From NCBI RefSeq assembly GCF_004005995.1, contig NZ_CP034767.1, positions 3,410,001-3,474,000 on the forward strand: a stretch of 64,000 bases of DNA. Reading direction: 5' to 3'. This DNA comes from Devosia sp. 1566 (lineage in GTDB: Bacteria > Pseudomonadota > Alphaproteobacteria > Rhizobiales > Devosiaceae). Made by a program: the position numbers and the translations under genes. Shown here piece by piece: positions 1-8,749 of the stretch (position 1 is the stretch's first letter; each line of letters begins with the position of its first letter). The notes under the pieces were generated by a model, which saw nothing but the letters and a program-made list of their open reading frames with translations, did not search any database and was not told where the DNA came from.

Positions 1-1074
1 AAACAGGCCGCCAAGGACGCGATAGACGCCGGTCAGACTAAATATACTGGCAACGTCGGCACTTTGGCGTTGCGTCAGGCCATCGCGCGCAAGTACGCGC
101 AGCAGGGGGTGACGATCACCCCGAACCGCATCATTGCCAGCACCGGCGCCAAGCAGGTGCTGTTCAACGCCATGATGGCAACGCTTGATCCGGGCGACGA
201 AGTCATCGTCCCCACGCCCTATTGGACCAGCTATGCCGATATCGTGGCCATCTGCGGCGGCAAGACTATCGAGCTGACGACAAATCAGGAGGACGGCTTC
301 GTACTTGCGCCCGAGACGCTTGCCGAAGCCATCACCGATCGAACCCGCTGGCTGCTGATCAACTCGCCGTCCAACCCTGCGGGGAGTACATGGTCCCAGG
401 CCCAGATGCGCGCGCTACTTCCGGTGCTCCAAGCCAATCCACATGTCGCCCTGATGTCGGACGAGATCTACGAGCACCTGGTCTATGACGAGTTTGATTT
501 CTGCTCCGCGCTCCAGGCCCTGCCAGAGCTGGAAGATCGGACCCTGGTCGTTAACGGCGTTTCCAAGGCCTATGCCATGACGGGCTGGCGGCTCGGCTAT
601 GGTGTCGGACCGGTTGACCTGATCGCGGCTATGTCGGTCGTCCAGGGTCAGGCGACATCGGCGCCGAGTTCCATCTCCCAAGCTGCGGCCGCTGCAGCCC
701 TGCTGGGCCCCCAAGACGAAGTCGCGGAACGGCGCGATCAATTCGATCGCCGGCGCAGGCTGGTTGTCGATGGACTCAACGCCATCGACGGTCTCGTATG
801 CGCCCCGCCGCTTGGAGCATTCTACGCCTTTCCAAACTGCAGCGCCCTCTTCGGAATGCAAAGCGCTGGAGGCAAGGTCATCGGCGACGATGTCGATGTT
901 TGCGACTTTTTCCTTGAAAGCGCGGGGGTTGCCTTGGTGCCGGGCTCAGCGTTCGGCAGCCCTGGCCACATGCGGCTATCTTACGCCTATGCCGAAGCAG
1001 ACTTGCGTCGCGCGCTCGGGCGCCTGCACACTGCCCGTTTGACACTCACCCGACCAGCCAGGACCCTGACATGA
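1..1074 (+). CDS. Class I/II PLP-dependent aminotransferase (5' end outside window)
   Basis: The reading frame is open from base 1, so the N-terminus lies upstream of the window; the first residues (DAGQTKYTGNVGTLALR) match the region before the cofactor pocket in fold-type I aminotransferases. Visible family motifs are VPTPYWTSY, NSPSNPAG, MSDEIYEHLVYD and the PLP-lysine segment SKAYAMTGWRLGYG. The enzyme should move an amino group between an amino acid and a 2-oxo acid. Its stop overlaps the next start (ATGA), so it is translationally coupled to an aminoadipate-semialdehyde dehydrogenase and followed by an hglS homologue. Context therefore suggests 2-aminoadipate to 2-oxoadipate transamination; that substrate is inferred, since the family is broad (aspartate, aromatic and others). 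Confidence 0.9.
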   Translation, partial: KQAAKDAIDAGQTKYTGNVGTLALRQAIARKYAQQGVTITPNRIIASTGAKQVLFNAMMATLDPGDEVIVPTPYWTSYADIVAICGGKTIELTTNQEDGFVLAPETLAEAITDRTRWLLINSPSNPAGSTWSQAQMRALLPVLQANPHVALMSDEIYEHLVYDEFDFCSALQALPELEDRTLVVNGVSKAYAMTGWRLGYGVGPVDLIAAMSVVQGQATSAPSSISQAAAAAALLGPQDEVAERRDQFDRRRRLVVDGLNAIDGLVCAPPLGAFYAFPNCSALFGMQSAGGKVIGDDVDVCDFFLESAGVALVPGSAFGSPGHMRLSYAYAEADLRRALGRLHTARLTLTRPARTLT

Positions 1075-2570
1075 CCCATACCGATATCCTACATGCCGCA
1101 GGCCTGACCGACACGGACCTGAACGGCGGCACGCTGGCCGTGGACAGTCCCGTCGATGGCGCCCAGTTGGCGCAGCTTGCGACCCACAGCGTTGCGGATG
1201 TCGAAGCCATGATCGGCCGTGCCAAAATCGCGTTCGACAGCTGGAAAAGCGTGCCGGCACCGCGCCGGGGCGAACTGGTCCGCCTGTTCGGCGAGGAATT
1301 GCGCGCAGCCAAGGACGACCTCGGCGCTCTGGTCACGCTGGAATGCGGCAAGATTCTCCAAGAGGGTCTCGGCGAGGTCCAAGAAATGATCGACATCTGC
1401 GATCTGGCCGTCGGCCAGTCGCGTCAGCTCTTCGGGCTCACCATCGCCTCGGAGCGCCCCGGCCATTCGATGCGCGAAACCTGGCATCCGATGGGAGTCT
1501 GCGGCATCATCACTGCCTTCAATTTCCCCGTCGCGCCCTTCGCCTGGAACTTTGCCCTCGCGGTCATTGCCGGCGACTCCGCCATCTGGAAGCCATCGGA
1601 GAAAACCCCGCTCAGCGCCATGGCCACCATGCGCATCTGGGAAAAGGCGGTCGCCCGCTTCGGCGATGCCCCGGCAGACTTGCTGCAGCTCGCCATCGGC
1701 GAGCAGGAGGTCGGTGAGGTGCTGGTGAAATCGAAGGATGTGCCGATCGTTTCGGCGACGGGCTCGACCCGCATGGGCCGCGCCATCGCGCCGATCATCG
1801 CCGAACGCTTCGGCCGCAGCATTCTTGAACTGGGCGGCAACAATGCCATGATCGTTGCCCCCTCGGCCGATCTCGACAATGCAATTCGCGCCATCGTCTT
1901 TTCCGCCGTCGGCACCTGCGGCCAGCGCTGCACCAGCCTGCGTCGCCTCATTGTGCACGAAACCAACCACGACAAGTTGGTCGAGCGTCTGCGCGGCGCC
2001 TATGCTGGCCTGCCGATCGGCAATCCGCTCGAAGCGGGGCGCTTGGTTGGCCCGCTAATCGACGAACATGCTTTTTCGGACATGCAGAAAGCCCTCGATG
2101 CTGCCCGCCAGCAGGGCGGCGCCGTTACCGGCGGCGAACGCGTCACTCCGGAAGGCATTGCCGGCGGGTTTTACGTCAATCCGGCGATCGTCGAGATGCC
2201 GGGCCAGACCGCGATCGTTCATCACGAAACCTTTGCGCCCATTCTCTACGTCATGAAATACAGCACGCTCGACCAAGCCATTGCCCTTCAGAACGAGGTG
2301 CCGCAGGGCCTTTCGAGCTGCATCTTTTCCACCGATGTGCGCGAAACCGAGACCTTCCTGTCTGCCGTCGGTTCCGATTGCGGCATCGCCAATGTCAATA
2401 TCGGGCCTTCCGGGGCTGAAATCGGTGGCTCCTTCGGGGGCGAGAAGGAAACCGGCGGCGGGCGCGAAAGCGGCTCGGATGCGTGGCGCGGCTATATGCG
2501 TCGCCAGACCAACACGGTGAACTATTCCAGCAAGCTGCCGCTCGCCCAGGGCATCCAATTCGACTTCTAG
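1071..2570 (+). CDS. amaB: ALDH7-type aldehyde dehydrogenase (2-aminoadipate semialdehyde / piperideine-6-carboxylate dehydrogenase)
   Basis: 499 residues, full length for the family. The catalytic Glu lies in ILELGGNN (about E253) and the catalytic Cys in GTCGQRCTS (about C287). The C-terminal stretch IGGSFGGEKETGGGRESGSDAW and the GTCGQRCTSLRRL context are characteristic of the ALDH7/antiquitin branch rather than generic ALDHs. Known members (Pseudomonas AmaB, human ALDH7A1) oxidise 2-aminoadipate-6-semialdehyde, in equilibrium with piperideine-6-carboxylate, to 2-aminoadipate using NAD(P)+. It overlaps the aminotransferase by 4 nt and lies 9 nt before hglS, with a GGAG-type ribosome site before that gene. 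Lysine catabolism is the natural reading; cytosolic. Confidence 0.9.
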   Translation: MTHTDILHAAGLTDTDLNGGTLAVDSPVDGAQLAQLATHSVADVEAMIGRAKIAFDSWKSVPAPRRGELVRLFGEELRAAKDDLGALVTLECGKILQEGLGEVQEMIDICDLAVGQSRQLFGLTIASERPGHSMRETWHPMGVCGIITAFNFPVAPFAWNFALAVIAGDSAIWKPSEKTPLSAMATMRIWEKAVARFGDAPADLLQLAIGEQEVGEVLVKSKDVPIVSATGSTRMGRAIAPIIAERFGRSILELGGNNAMIVAPSADLDNAIRAIVFSAVGTCGQRCTSLRRLIVHETNHDKLVERLRGAYAGLPIGNPLEAGRLVGPLIDEHAFSDMQKALDAARQQGGAVTGGERVTPEGIAGGFYVNPAIVEMPGQTAIVHHETFAPILYVMKYSTLDQAIALQNEVPQGLSSCIFSTDVRETETFLSAVGSDCGIANVNIGPSGAEIGGSFGGEKETGGGRESGSDAWRGYMRRQTNTVNYSSKLPLAQGIQFDF

Positions 2571-2579
2571 GAGCCTGTT

Positions 2580-3947
2580 ATGACCACCTTTGCCGATCCC
2601 AATGACATCCGCGCCCGCTTCTGCCGCGCCATGTCCGAGATGTACCGCCAGGAAGTGCCGCTTTATGGCGATCTCGTCGACCTCGTGGAAACGACCAATG
2701 CGGCAGCGATTGCGGCTGACCCGGCCCTGAGGACGCGCCTTGAAGCCACCGACGGGCTCGAGCGCATTTCCGAGGAACGCCACGGCGCCATCCGGCTTGG
2801 CACGGCGGAAGAACTCCACACCATGTGTCGGCTCTTTGTCGTCATGGGCATGCACCCGGTGGGCTACTATGATCTTTCGGTTGCCGGGATCCCGGTGCAC
2901 TCCACCGCGTTCCGCCCGGTCGATGCGGATGCCCTCAAGCACAGCCCGTTTCGCGTCTTCACGTCCCTGCTCCGTAGCGAACTGATCAGCGATCCGGAGC
3001 TGCGCGCAGAAGCCGAAGCGATCCTCGCCGACCGCGACATTTTTACCCCATTGGCACGCCAGTTGATCGACAAGCATGAGGCCGAGGGCGGCCTCAGCCT
3101 CGAAGATGCCGAGCGTTTCATCGAGGAAGCGCTCGAAACCTTTCGCTGGCACGCCGATGCCCGGGTTTCTGCCTCGACCTATCAGCGCCTGCATGACGCC
3201 CACCGCCTCGTGGCAGACGTCGTCTCGTTTCGCGGGCCACATATCAACCACCTGACGCCCCGCACGCTCGATATCGATCAGGTGCAGGCCGACATGCCGG
3301 CTCGCGGCATCACGCCAAAGGCGGTCATCGAAGGCCCGCCGCCGCGTCAATGCCCGGTGCTGCTGCGGCAGACAAGCTTCAAGGCGCTCGAAGAAGAGAT
3401 CGCCTTTGCCGGCGACGACACGCGCGGCAAGCATACTGCCCGTTTCGGGGAGATCGAACAGCGCGGCATTGCCCTTACGCGCAAGGGCCGCGCACTCTAC
3501 GACGAACTGCTCGATCGCGCCCGCGGGCTGGCCCAACCCAAGGCCGATGGCTCCAATGCGGGCGACTATATGCGCGCCCTGTCTGACGTGTTCCGGCCCT
3601 TGCCGGACGACTACGCGCAGTTGCGCGACCAGGGCATGGCGTTCTTTCACTATTCGCCTACCGGCAAGCCTTTGGACAACCGGACCGGCGTCACGATCGA
3701 TGAGCTGATCGCTTCGGGCCACGTGCGCTTCGACCCCATCGTCTACGAGGATTTCCTGCCGGTCTCTGCAGCAGGCATTTTCCAATCCAACCTGGGCGAT
3801 AACGCGGCCGCCGACCGGCTGGCCCATTCCAACCAGGCAGCCTTCGAGGCCGCGCTCGGGCGTCCAGTAAAGGACGAATTCGCTCTCTACGGAGACATCG
3901 AGCAAAAGTCGCTGGCAAACACGCGCGCCGCCCTTGGGCTTGCCTGA
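2580..3947 (+). CDS. hglS: 2-oxoadipate dioxygenase/decarboxylase (DUF1338, HglS/YdcJ family), copy 1
   Basis: 455 residues of the DUF1338 family. HglS of Pseudomonas putida is an Fe(II) enzyme that converts 2-oxoadipate to 2-hydroxyglutarate with O2. The motifs expected to carry metal ligands are present: ERHGAIRLG (H68, with R72 as likely substrate contact), HINHLTPRTLDID (H224) and FGEIEQRG (about E291); these line up with H70, R74, H226 and E294 as I recall them for HglS. Cytosolic. It is third in a coupled run after aminotransferase and ALDH7, the order expected if aminoadipate is turned into 2-oxoadipate and then 2-hydroxyglutarate. A second copy lies at 15156-16541. Confidence 0.9.
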   Translation: MTTFADPNDIRARFCRAMSEMYRQEVPLYGDLVDLVETTNAAAIAADPALRTRLEATDGLERISEERHGAIRLGTAEELHTMCRLFVVMGMHPVGYYDLSVAGIPVHSTAFRPVDADALKHSPFRVFTSLLRSELISDPELRAEAEAILADRDIFTPLARQLIDKHEAEGGLSLEDAERFIEEALETFRWHADARVSASTYQRLHDAHRLVADVVSFRGPHINHLTPRTLDIDQVQADMPARGITPKAVIEGPPPRQCPVLLRQTSFKALEEEIAFAGDDTRGKHTARFGEIEQRGIALTRKGRALYDELLDRARGLAQPKADGSNAGDYMRALSDVFRPLPDDYAQLRDQGMAFFHYSPTGKPLDNRTGVTIDELIASGHVRFDPIVYEDFLPVSAAGIFQSNLGDNAAADRLAHSNQAAFEAALGRPVKDEFALYGDIEQKSLANTRAALGLA

Positions 3948-4040
3948 AGCAGGGGCGCCGACAGCGACAATCCCTGTCAAACTCGCTAACACTGTCCCCA
4001 TGCTGCCGGGAGGGCTATACCCAGTCGTTTTCTGCCCTCG

Positions 4041-4908
4041 ATGTCGCTGCTGACCGCGTTCGAGGCCGCCGAGCGCCTCAACAGCTTCACCGCTGCTGCC
4101 GGAGAATTGTCGATCACGCAAAGCGCCATCAGCCGGCAGGTACGGCTGCTTGAAGAACGGCTCGGCTGTCAGCTGTTCGTGCGCGAAAAACAGGAGCTCA
4201 CCGAAGCCGGGCCCTTTATGCCAATGAAGTCCGTGATGCCTTGCAGCGGCTCGGCAGCGCTTCCCTCAACCTCAGAGTCAATCCCGGGGGCGGCACCCTC
4301 AATCTGGCGATCCTGCCGACTTTTGGAACGCGTTGGCTCGCACCGCGCCTGCCGCAGTTCCTGAGTGCCAATCAGGGCATTACCCTATCGCTAACCACAA
4401 GGCTGATCCCGTTCGACTTCGCCGGCGAGGCGCTGGATGCAGCGATCCATTTCGGCGAGAGCCCGTGGCCGGGTTCCGACGGGGTTGAGCTTATGGGCGA
4501 AACGGTCCTGCCGCTATGCTCCCGCGCCTTGCCGAAGCGCATGCAGGTGCGACTGCCAAGGACCTCATGAAACTGCCTTTATTGCACCTGGCCAGCCGCC
4601 CGGACCAGTGGCGCCGCAGGTTCGCCGCCCAGGGTGAGGATGGGGGCATGGTGCAGGGCATGGTCTTCGACCAGTTCGCCACCGCCGCTCAGGCCGCGTG
4701 GTCTGGCCTGGGCATTGCCCTGCTGCCGACTTTCCTCTGCGCCGATGAAATCAAGCGGGGGAACCTGGTGCCCATAGTCGATGCCCCGATGAGCAGCCAT
4801 CAGCGCTACTGGCTGGTCTGGCCGGACGATTGCGAAATGGGTCCTCCCCTGAGGGCATTCCGAGGCTGGCTGCTTGGCGCGAGCAGGAGGGAAATCGGCG
4901 GCCGTTAA
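4041..4908 (+). pseudogene. LysR-family regulator broken by two 1-nt deletions
   Basis: Three successive frames together give one LysR protein closely resembling the intact regulator at 14109-15041 (shared segments AILPTFGTRWLAPRLP, LLHL(A/T)SRPD, DQFATAAQAA). The winged HTH (FTAAAGELSITQSAISRQV) is in the first frame. The first slip is near 4210 in GCCGGGCCC, after TEAG; the second is near 4522 in GCTCCCGCG. Each is explained by loss of one base from a G or C run. Two residues are also missing after REKQ compared with the homologue. Real decay or homopolymer sequencing error are both possible. It follows hglS in the same direction, as a LysR gene neighbours hglS in Pseudomonas. Start at ATG 4041; homology-like residues (SRFLPS) precede it without an obvious start. 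Confidence 0.8.
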
Positions 4909-4985
4909 CGCCCCCTGGTCGCCACCCATCCGAGCTCGCGGCGAACCGCCATGCCGCCCCATCGATAGCTGTCCCACGCGGGACG

Positions 4986-5013
4986 ATCCGGTCGCTTTCT
5001 AGGGCGACCGGAT
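4986..5013. terminator. Hairpin between convergent genes
   Basis: ATCCGGTCGC pairs perfectly with GCGACCGGAT across an 8-nt loop (10-bp stem). It sits between the end of the lysR pseudogene and the end of the minus-strand deacylase. There is no good T tract on either strand, so it is a possible bidirectional terminator or mRNA end, not a textbook one. Confidence 0.45.
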
Positions 5014-5022
5014 GAGGGAAAC

Positions 5023-6015
5023 CTAGCTCAGGCGCGGCGCTGGCTGTGGATCAAGACCGATATGGATCAATGTCTCGCCAGACGCCATGACCGGCCCAGA
5101 ATGGATTGCCAGCACGATGCCGGAATTGGGGCTGATTGCATCGCCCTGGAACTGTCCATGCCCGTTATAGAATTTGCCGATCACGTCACCCTTGGCAACC
5201 GGATCACCACACTTGATAGACCGCTCGAACAGGCCGCCCTGTGTCGCGGTAACCCAGTCGAAGTTCGAGAAATAGGTCATCGGACCATAGTCGGTGACGT
5301 CCCCCTCGATCATGCCTAGGGCGCGCAGCACATTGTTGAGTCGCTCGGCTGCATCGGTCACCCGATCCTGGGTGAACGAACGTCCTTTTCCACCGACCTC
5401 GGCAATGAAGCTAGCGATGCCATCCTTGGGCGCCTGCATAAAGGCCGAACCAACCAGGATGTCGGTGGGCGCCGGCAAGGTGTCGCGATAACCGAAAGCA
5501 TGCGCCACCCGCTCCGAGAGCTTGCCGACCTCACCCTCGACCTTGGGGAACAATGCCCAACGAACATCCGGCGTCAGGGCCGTGTGAAAATCGATCAGCA
5601 CGTCGGCATATTGCTTGAGCGGCGCATAGAGTTCGTGGGCGATCTGCTGGGTCAGGCTGCCGTCGGTAGAACCGGGAAACTGCCGGTTGAGGTCGCCCCC
5701 GTTGAAACCCTCGAAGGGGCTCATGCGGCGCTTGCTCTGGAAGGCGCTCACATTGAGCACCGGAATGGCGACCACGGTTCCCTTGAGCGTATCGGTGTCG
5801 ATGCTGTTGAGGAATTCGTGGATGACGAAGGTGCCGCAATATTCGTCGCCATGCACACAGCCATGCAGCCATAGCACGGGACCATCCTGTGCGCCGCGCT
5901 TGATGACAACCGGCGCGTTGACCGGCGATCCGTCGGTCAGCGAGGCGACTTGCAACCAGCCCGTCGTGGTGCCGGCAGCGCTGGAACGGGCCGAGCCGAT
6001 GATGATTTCTTCCAT
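5023..6015 (-). CDS. M14-type zinc deacylase (succinylglutamate desuccinylase/aspartoacylase family), copy A
   Basis: 330 residues. Zinc ligand motifs are visible: HGCVHGDEYCG (H55, E58) and IDFHTA (H144). The substrate-loop motif is DLNRQFPG, and EVGGKG near residue 211 probably carries the catalytic glutamate. Family members (AstE, AspA, DoeB) remove an acyl group from N-acylated amino acids. No signal peptide, so cytosolic. It is the last gene of a minus-strand operon with a PotABCD-like importer and follows a paralogue by 12 nt. Inference: an imported N-acyl amino acid or N-acyl polyamine is deacylated here. DoeB-like N-acetyl-diaminobutyrate deacetylation is possible, but no doeA or ectoine gene is nearby. 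Confidence 0.85.
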   Translation of the reverse strand: MEEIIIGSARSSAAGTTTGWLQVASLTDGSPVNAPVVIKRGAQDGPVLWLHGCVHGDEYCGTFVIHEFLNSIDTDTLKGTVVAIPVLNVSAFQSKRRMSPFEGFNGGDLNRQFPGSTDGSLTQQIAHELYAPLKQYADVLIDFHTALTPDVRWALFPKVEGEVGKLSERVAHAFGYRDTLPAPTDILVGSAFMQAPKDGIASFIAEVGGKGRSFTQDRVTDAAERLNNVLRALGMIEGDVTDYGPMTYFSNFDWVTATQGGLFERSIKCGDPVAKGDVIGKFYNGHGQFQGDAISPNSGIVLAIHSGPVMASGETLIHIGLDPQPAPRLS

Positions 6016-6027
6016 GATTGCTGGCTC

Positions 6028-7005
6028 CTAGTTCTGTGTGGGGTTGAGACCGACATGGATCAACACGTCGCCCTGTGGGATGATCGGACCGGGGTGATAG
6101 GCCAGCACGATCCCCGACGCCGGAGAGGTGACGCTGCCGTCCGCTTCTCCGAACAGATTGTAATAGGTGCCAACCACGTCGCCTTCGTTGATCTGCTGGC
6201 CGGAGCTCACCGCCGGCTTGAAGATGCCGCCGCGAGGCGCAGTCGCCCAATGGAAGTTGGAGAACAGCGTCAACGGGCCATAGTCGGTCACCTCGCCAGG
6301 CAGAAGCCCGACGGCGCGACACAGATTGCGCAGGCGCTCGGCTACGTCATCGACGATTTCCCGTGAGAAAGCCGTCTCGATCCCGCCCGCTTCGATGATG
6401 AAAGCCGGAATATTGTCGGCCGCCGCGGTCATCATGGCCGAACCGACAAGGGTGCCGGCGGGGGTCGGCAGGCAATTGGCATAGCCGAACGCCCGCGCCA
6501 TCTTGTTCCCTTCCTCGGCAACGCCATCGACACCGGCATACAGTGCCCAGCGCGTGTCCTGGGTATAGGCGGTGTGGAAATCCACCAGATGCGTCGCGTA
6601 CTTCTTGAGCTCCTGATAAACCGCAAAGGCCATCTGTTCGGTGAAGCCGCCATTGGCTTTGCCCGGGAAGCACCGGTTCATATCGCCGTTGTTGAAGCCT
6701 TCCAGCGGACTCATGCGACGGTGATCGCGAAACGCGGTGATGTTGAGCGCGGGCAAGGCGATGACGGTGCCCGACATCTCTTGCGGATCGAGCGTGCGCA
6801 GGAATGCGTGGATGTTGAAGGTACCGCAATATTCATTGCCATGCACGGCTGCATGCATCCACAGGACCGGACCGTCCGCCTTGCCGCGCACGATGACCAC
6901 TGGCGTTTCGACCGGCTGGCCATCGGGGAACACGCCCAGCTTAAGGGTGCCGTCGAACCGGCCCGGCTGCTCGGCGCGTGCAGAACCGACCTCGATAATA
7001 GTCAT
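6028..7005 (-). CDS. M14-type zinc deacylase, copy B
   Basis: 325 residues from the ATG at 7005, chosen because AAAGGA lies 6-7 nt upstream; an ATG five codons earlier lacks such a site. Zinc motifs HAAVHGNEYCG and VDFHTAYT and the loop DMNRCFPG are conserved, as is EAGGIE near the C-terminal third. It shares its overall plan with the neighbouring copy (GFN(G/N)GD(L/M)NR, YGP(M/L)T(Y/L)FSNF.W), so the pair arose by tandem duplication, but the sequences have diverged and may act on different acyl groups or positions. Same operon as the polyamine-type importer; product cytosolic. Confidence 0.85.
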   Translation of the reverse strand: MTIIEVGSARAEQPGRFDGTLKLGVFPDGQPVETPVVIVRGKADGPVLWMHAAVHGNEYCGTFNIHAFLRTLDPQEMSGTVIALPALNITAFRDHRRMSPLEGFNNGDMNRCFPGKANGGFTEQMAFAVYQELKKYATHLVDFHTAYTQDTRWALYAGVDGVAEEGNKMARAFGYANCLPTPAGTLVGSAMMTAAADNIPAFIIEAGGIETAFSREIVDDVAERLRNLCRAVGLLPGEVTDYGPLTLFSNFHWATAPRGGIFKPAVSSGQQINEGDVVGTYYNLFGEADGSVTSPASGIVLAYHPGPIIPQGDVLIHVGLNPTQN

Positions 7006-7047
7006 TGTTGATCCTTTCAAAGATGGCGGAGGTTTTCGTGCTTAGCG

Positions 7048-7905
7048 CTACATCCGCATGATCGAGCGCAGACCGACCAGGCGTTCGATCAGGAGACCGA
7101 AGAGGACGATCATGACGATCTGCACGGTGGTGATCGCAGCGATGACGGGAGAGCTTTCCCACTGCACGAAATTGTAGATTTCGATGGGAAGCGTGGTCGC
7201 GCCGGGACCGGCAATAAAGAGCGCCACGTAGACATCGCCAAACGAAATGATGAAGGCAAAAATGCACGCTGAGAGTACGCCTGGAGCGATGAGAGGTATG
7301 GTCACCTCCCAAAGCACACGCCAGCGCGTGGCACCCAGGGTATGTGCCGCTGCCTCGAGATCTGAGTCGACGCCTTCGAGGCTGGCGGTGATGCCGGCAA
7401 TGGTGAAGGGAAGGCAGATCAGCACATGCCCAATAACGAGGGCGACCATTTCGGGAAGCGGGAAGCGGGTCAACAACAGCAACAGCGCCAGGCTGATCAG
7501 GATATGTGGCACCATCATCGGCAGCATGGCCAGTGATTGCAGGCTGGACCGGCGCTTGGAGGTGAACCGGATCAGGCCGTAGGAGGTGACAAAGCCGATC
7601 GCAGTAGCGATCACCGACGCGACGAGGGCTAGGCCCAGGCTGAACTGGAATGCCGAAACGAAGTTGCGGTTGTCCAGAAATGCGCTGTACCAGCGCAGCG
7701 AGGCTTCCCCGATCGGATAGCTGTTGCGCATATCCGGGCTGAAGGAGGTGAAAACCACGATTAGGATAGGAACCAGCAGGAACACATAGAGCCCGGCCAC
7801 AAGTGCCAGCAACAGCACGCGCATCAGGCCATCGATCTGTAGCTTGGGGGTCTTGATGCGCTCGATTTTGACCAAGGGTGTCGCAGCAGCGGTGGAATTA
7901 GGCAC
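7048..7905 (-). CDS. ABC importer permease, PotC type
   Basis: 285 residues with about six hydrophobic segments beginning near residue 29. The cytoplasmic EAA loop that contacts the ATPase is clear (AAHTLGATRWRVLWEVTIP, residues 185-203). Polyamine/opine/2-aminoethylphosphonate-type importers have this architecture, with PotB and PotC-like partners. It overlaps the PotB-like gene by 8 nt. Inner membrane. The solute is not determined by sequence; the deacylases downstream suggest an N-acylated amine or amino acid. Confidence 0.88.
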   Translation of the reverse strand: MPNSTAAATPLVKIERIKTPKLQIDGLMRVLLLALVAGLYVFLLVPILIVVFTSFSPDMRNSYPIGEASLRWYSAFLDNRNFVSAFQFSLGLALVASVIATAIGFVTSYGLIRFTSKRRSSLQSLAMLPMMVPHILISLALLLLLTRFPLPEMVALVIGHVLICLPFTIAGITASLEGVDSDLEAAAHTLGATRWRVLWEVTIPLIAPGVLSACIFAFIISFGDVYVALFIAGPGATTLPIEIYNFVQWESSPVIAAITTVQIVMIVLFGLLIERLVGLRSIMRM

Positions 7906-8749
7906 GACCGTTCCTCCGGAAGATAAGGGACAGGATCACGAACTGAGTCATCACCAGCAGGGCCCCCACTGCTGCGCCGAGCGGCCAATTGAAGGTCGAA
8001 AGGATCAGGTCGTAGATGAGCGGTCCCATCATGCTCAGATCGCGGCCACCAAGCAGATCGGCAGTTACGATGGACCCCGATGTCATGGTGAAAACCAGGG
8101 CCGAGCCCATGATTATGCCGGAGCGGCTGAGAGGCAGCGTAACCTCGAAAAAGGCCCGCGGTTTCCCGGCGCCCAGCGTGGTCGCGGCGGGCACCAGATT
8201 AGAATCCTGGCTGACCAGCGATGAAAAAATCGGGAAAACCATATAGGGCAGCATGATGTGGACCAGCGCCACCACCACAGTGCCTTCGCTATTGAGCATG
8301 GACAGCGGGCGATCAATGATGCCCAAGCCTATAAGAATCGTGTTGATTAGTCCGTCACTGCCCAGCAACACGATCCAGCCATAGGTGCGGACGATTACGC
8401 CCGTCATCAGCGGCGCTATAACGAGAAAAAGCAGCACACCCCGCCAAACGCTGTTCAGCCTCGATAGAAAATACGCAAGCGTATAACCCCCAAGGGCAGC
8501 CAAGGCTGTAACGGTCAGCGACACGCGCAGGGTCGAATAGATGATGGAACGATAATGGTCGTCCAGAAGCAGGCGCCCGTAATTGTCCAGTGTCAGCGGC
8601 ATCGCAAACATCTGCATGGGCGAGTAAGTCATGAAGCTGAGCGCCAGAAAGAAACCGATCGGCGCGATCAGGAACACGACATAAAGCAGTGTTACCGGGG
8701 TCAGCAGCGCGGCCATGAAAGGCCGCTGTGCCTTGCTGCTAAGCTGCAT
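7898..8749 (-). CDS. ABC importer permease, PotB type
   Basis: 283 residues from the ATG at 8749, preceded by GGAGAG at a good distance; the open frame extends further upstream but those residues are charged, Arg-rich and not family-like. Hydrophobic N-terminus (TPVTLLYVVFLIAPIGFFLAL) then further membrane spans; EAA loop AATTLGAGKPRAFFEVTLP. Its start lies inside the end of the ATPase gene (11-nt overlap), indicating translational coupling. It forms the heterodimeric channel with the following PotC-like permease. Confidence 0.88.
   Translation of the reverse strand: MQLSSKAQRPFMAALLTPVTLLYVVFLIAPIGFFLALSFMTYSPMQMFAMPLTLDNYGRLLLDDHYRSIIYSTLRVSLTVTALAALGGYTLAYFLSRLNSVWRGVLLFLVIAPLMTGVIVRTYGWIVLLGSDGLINTILIGLGIIDRPLSMLNSEGTVVVALVHIMLPYMVFPIFSSLVSQDSNLVPAATTLGAGKPRAFFEVTLPLSRSGIIMGSALVFTMTSGSIVTADLLGGRDLSMMGPLIYDLILSTFNWPLGAAVGALLVMTQFVILSLIFRRNGRA

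Noticed and set aside
1071..2570. ALDH as the missing 2-oxoglutarate semialdehyde dehydrogenase of the hydroxyproline route
   Set aside because: Its motifs are of the ALDH7/aminoadipate type and it is translationally coupled to an aminotransferase and followed by hglS, which explain it fully.
2055..4121. Very long open frame on the minus strand opposite amaB and hglS
   Set aside because: It is antisense to two clearly recognisable genes, its translation is low-complexity Arg/Gly/Ala/His-rich without any family motif, and such frames are common opposite GC-rich genes.
5023..7005. Ectoine degradation (DoeB-like) locus
   Set aside because: DoeB belongs to the same family, but doeA, doeC/D and ectoine transport genes are not visible nearby, and having two tandem copies does not fit the usual doe layout.
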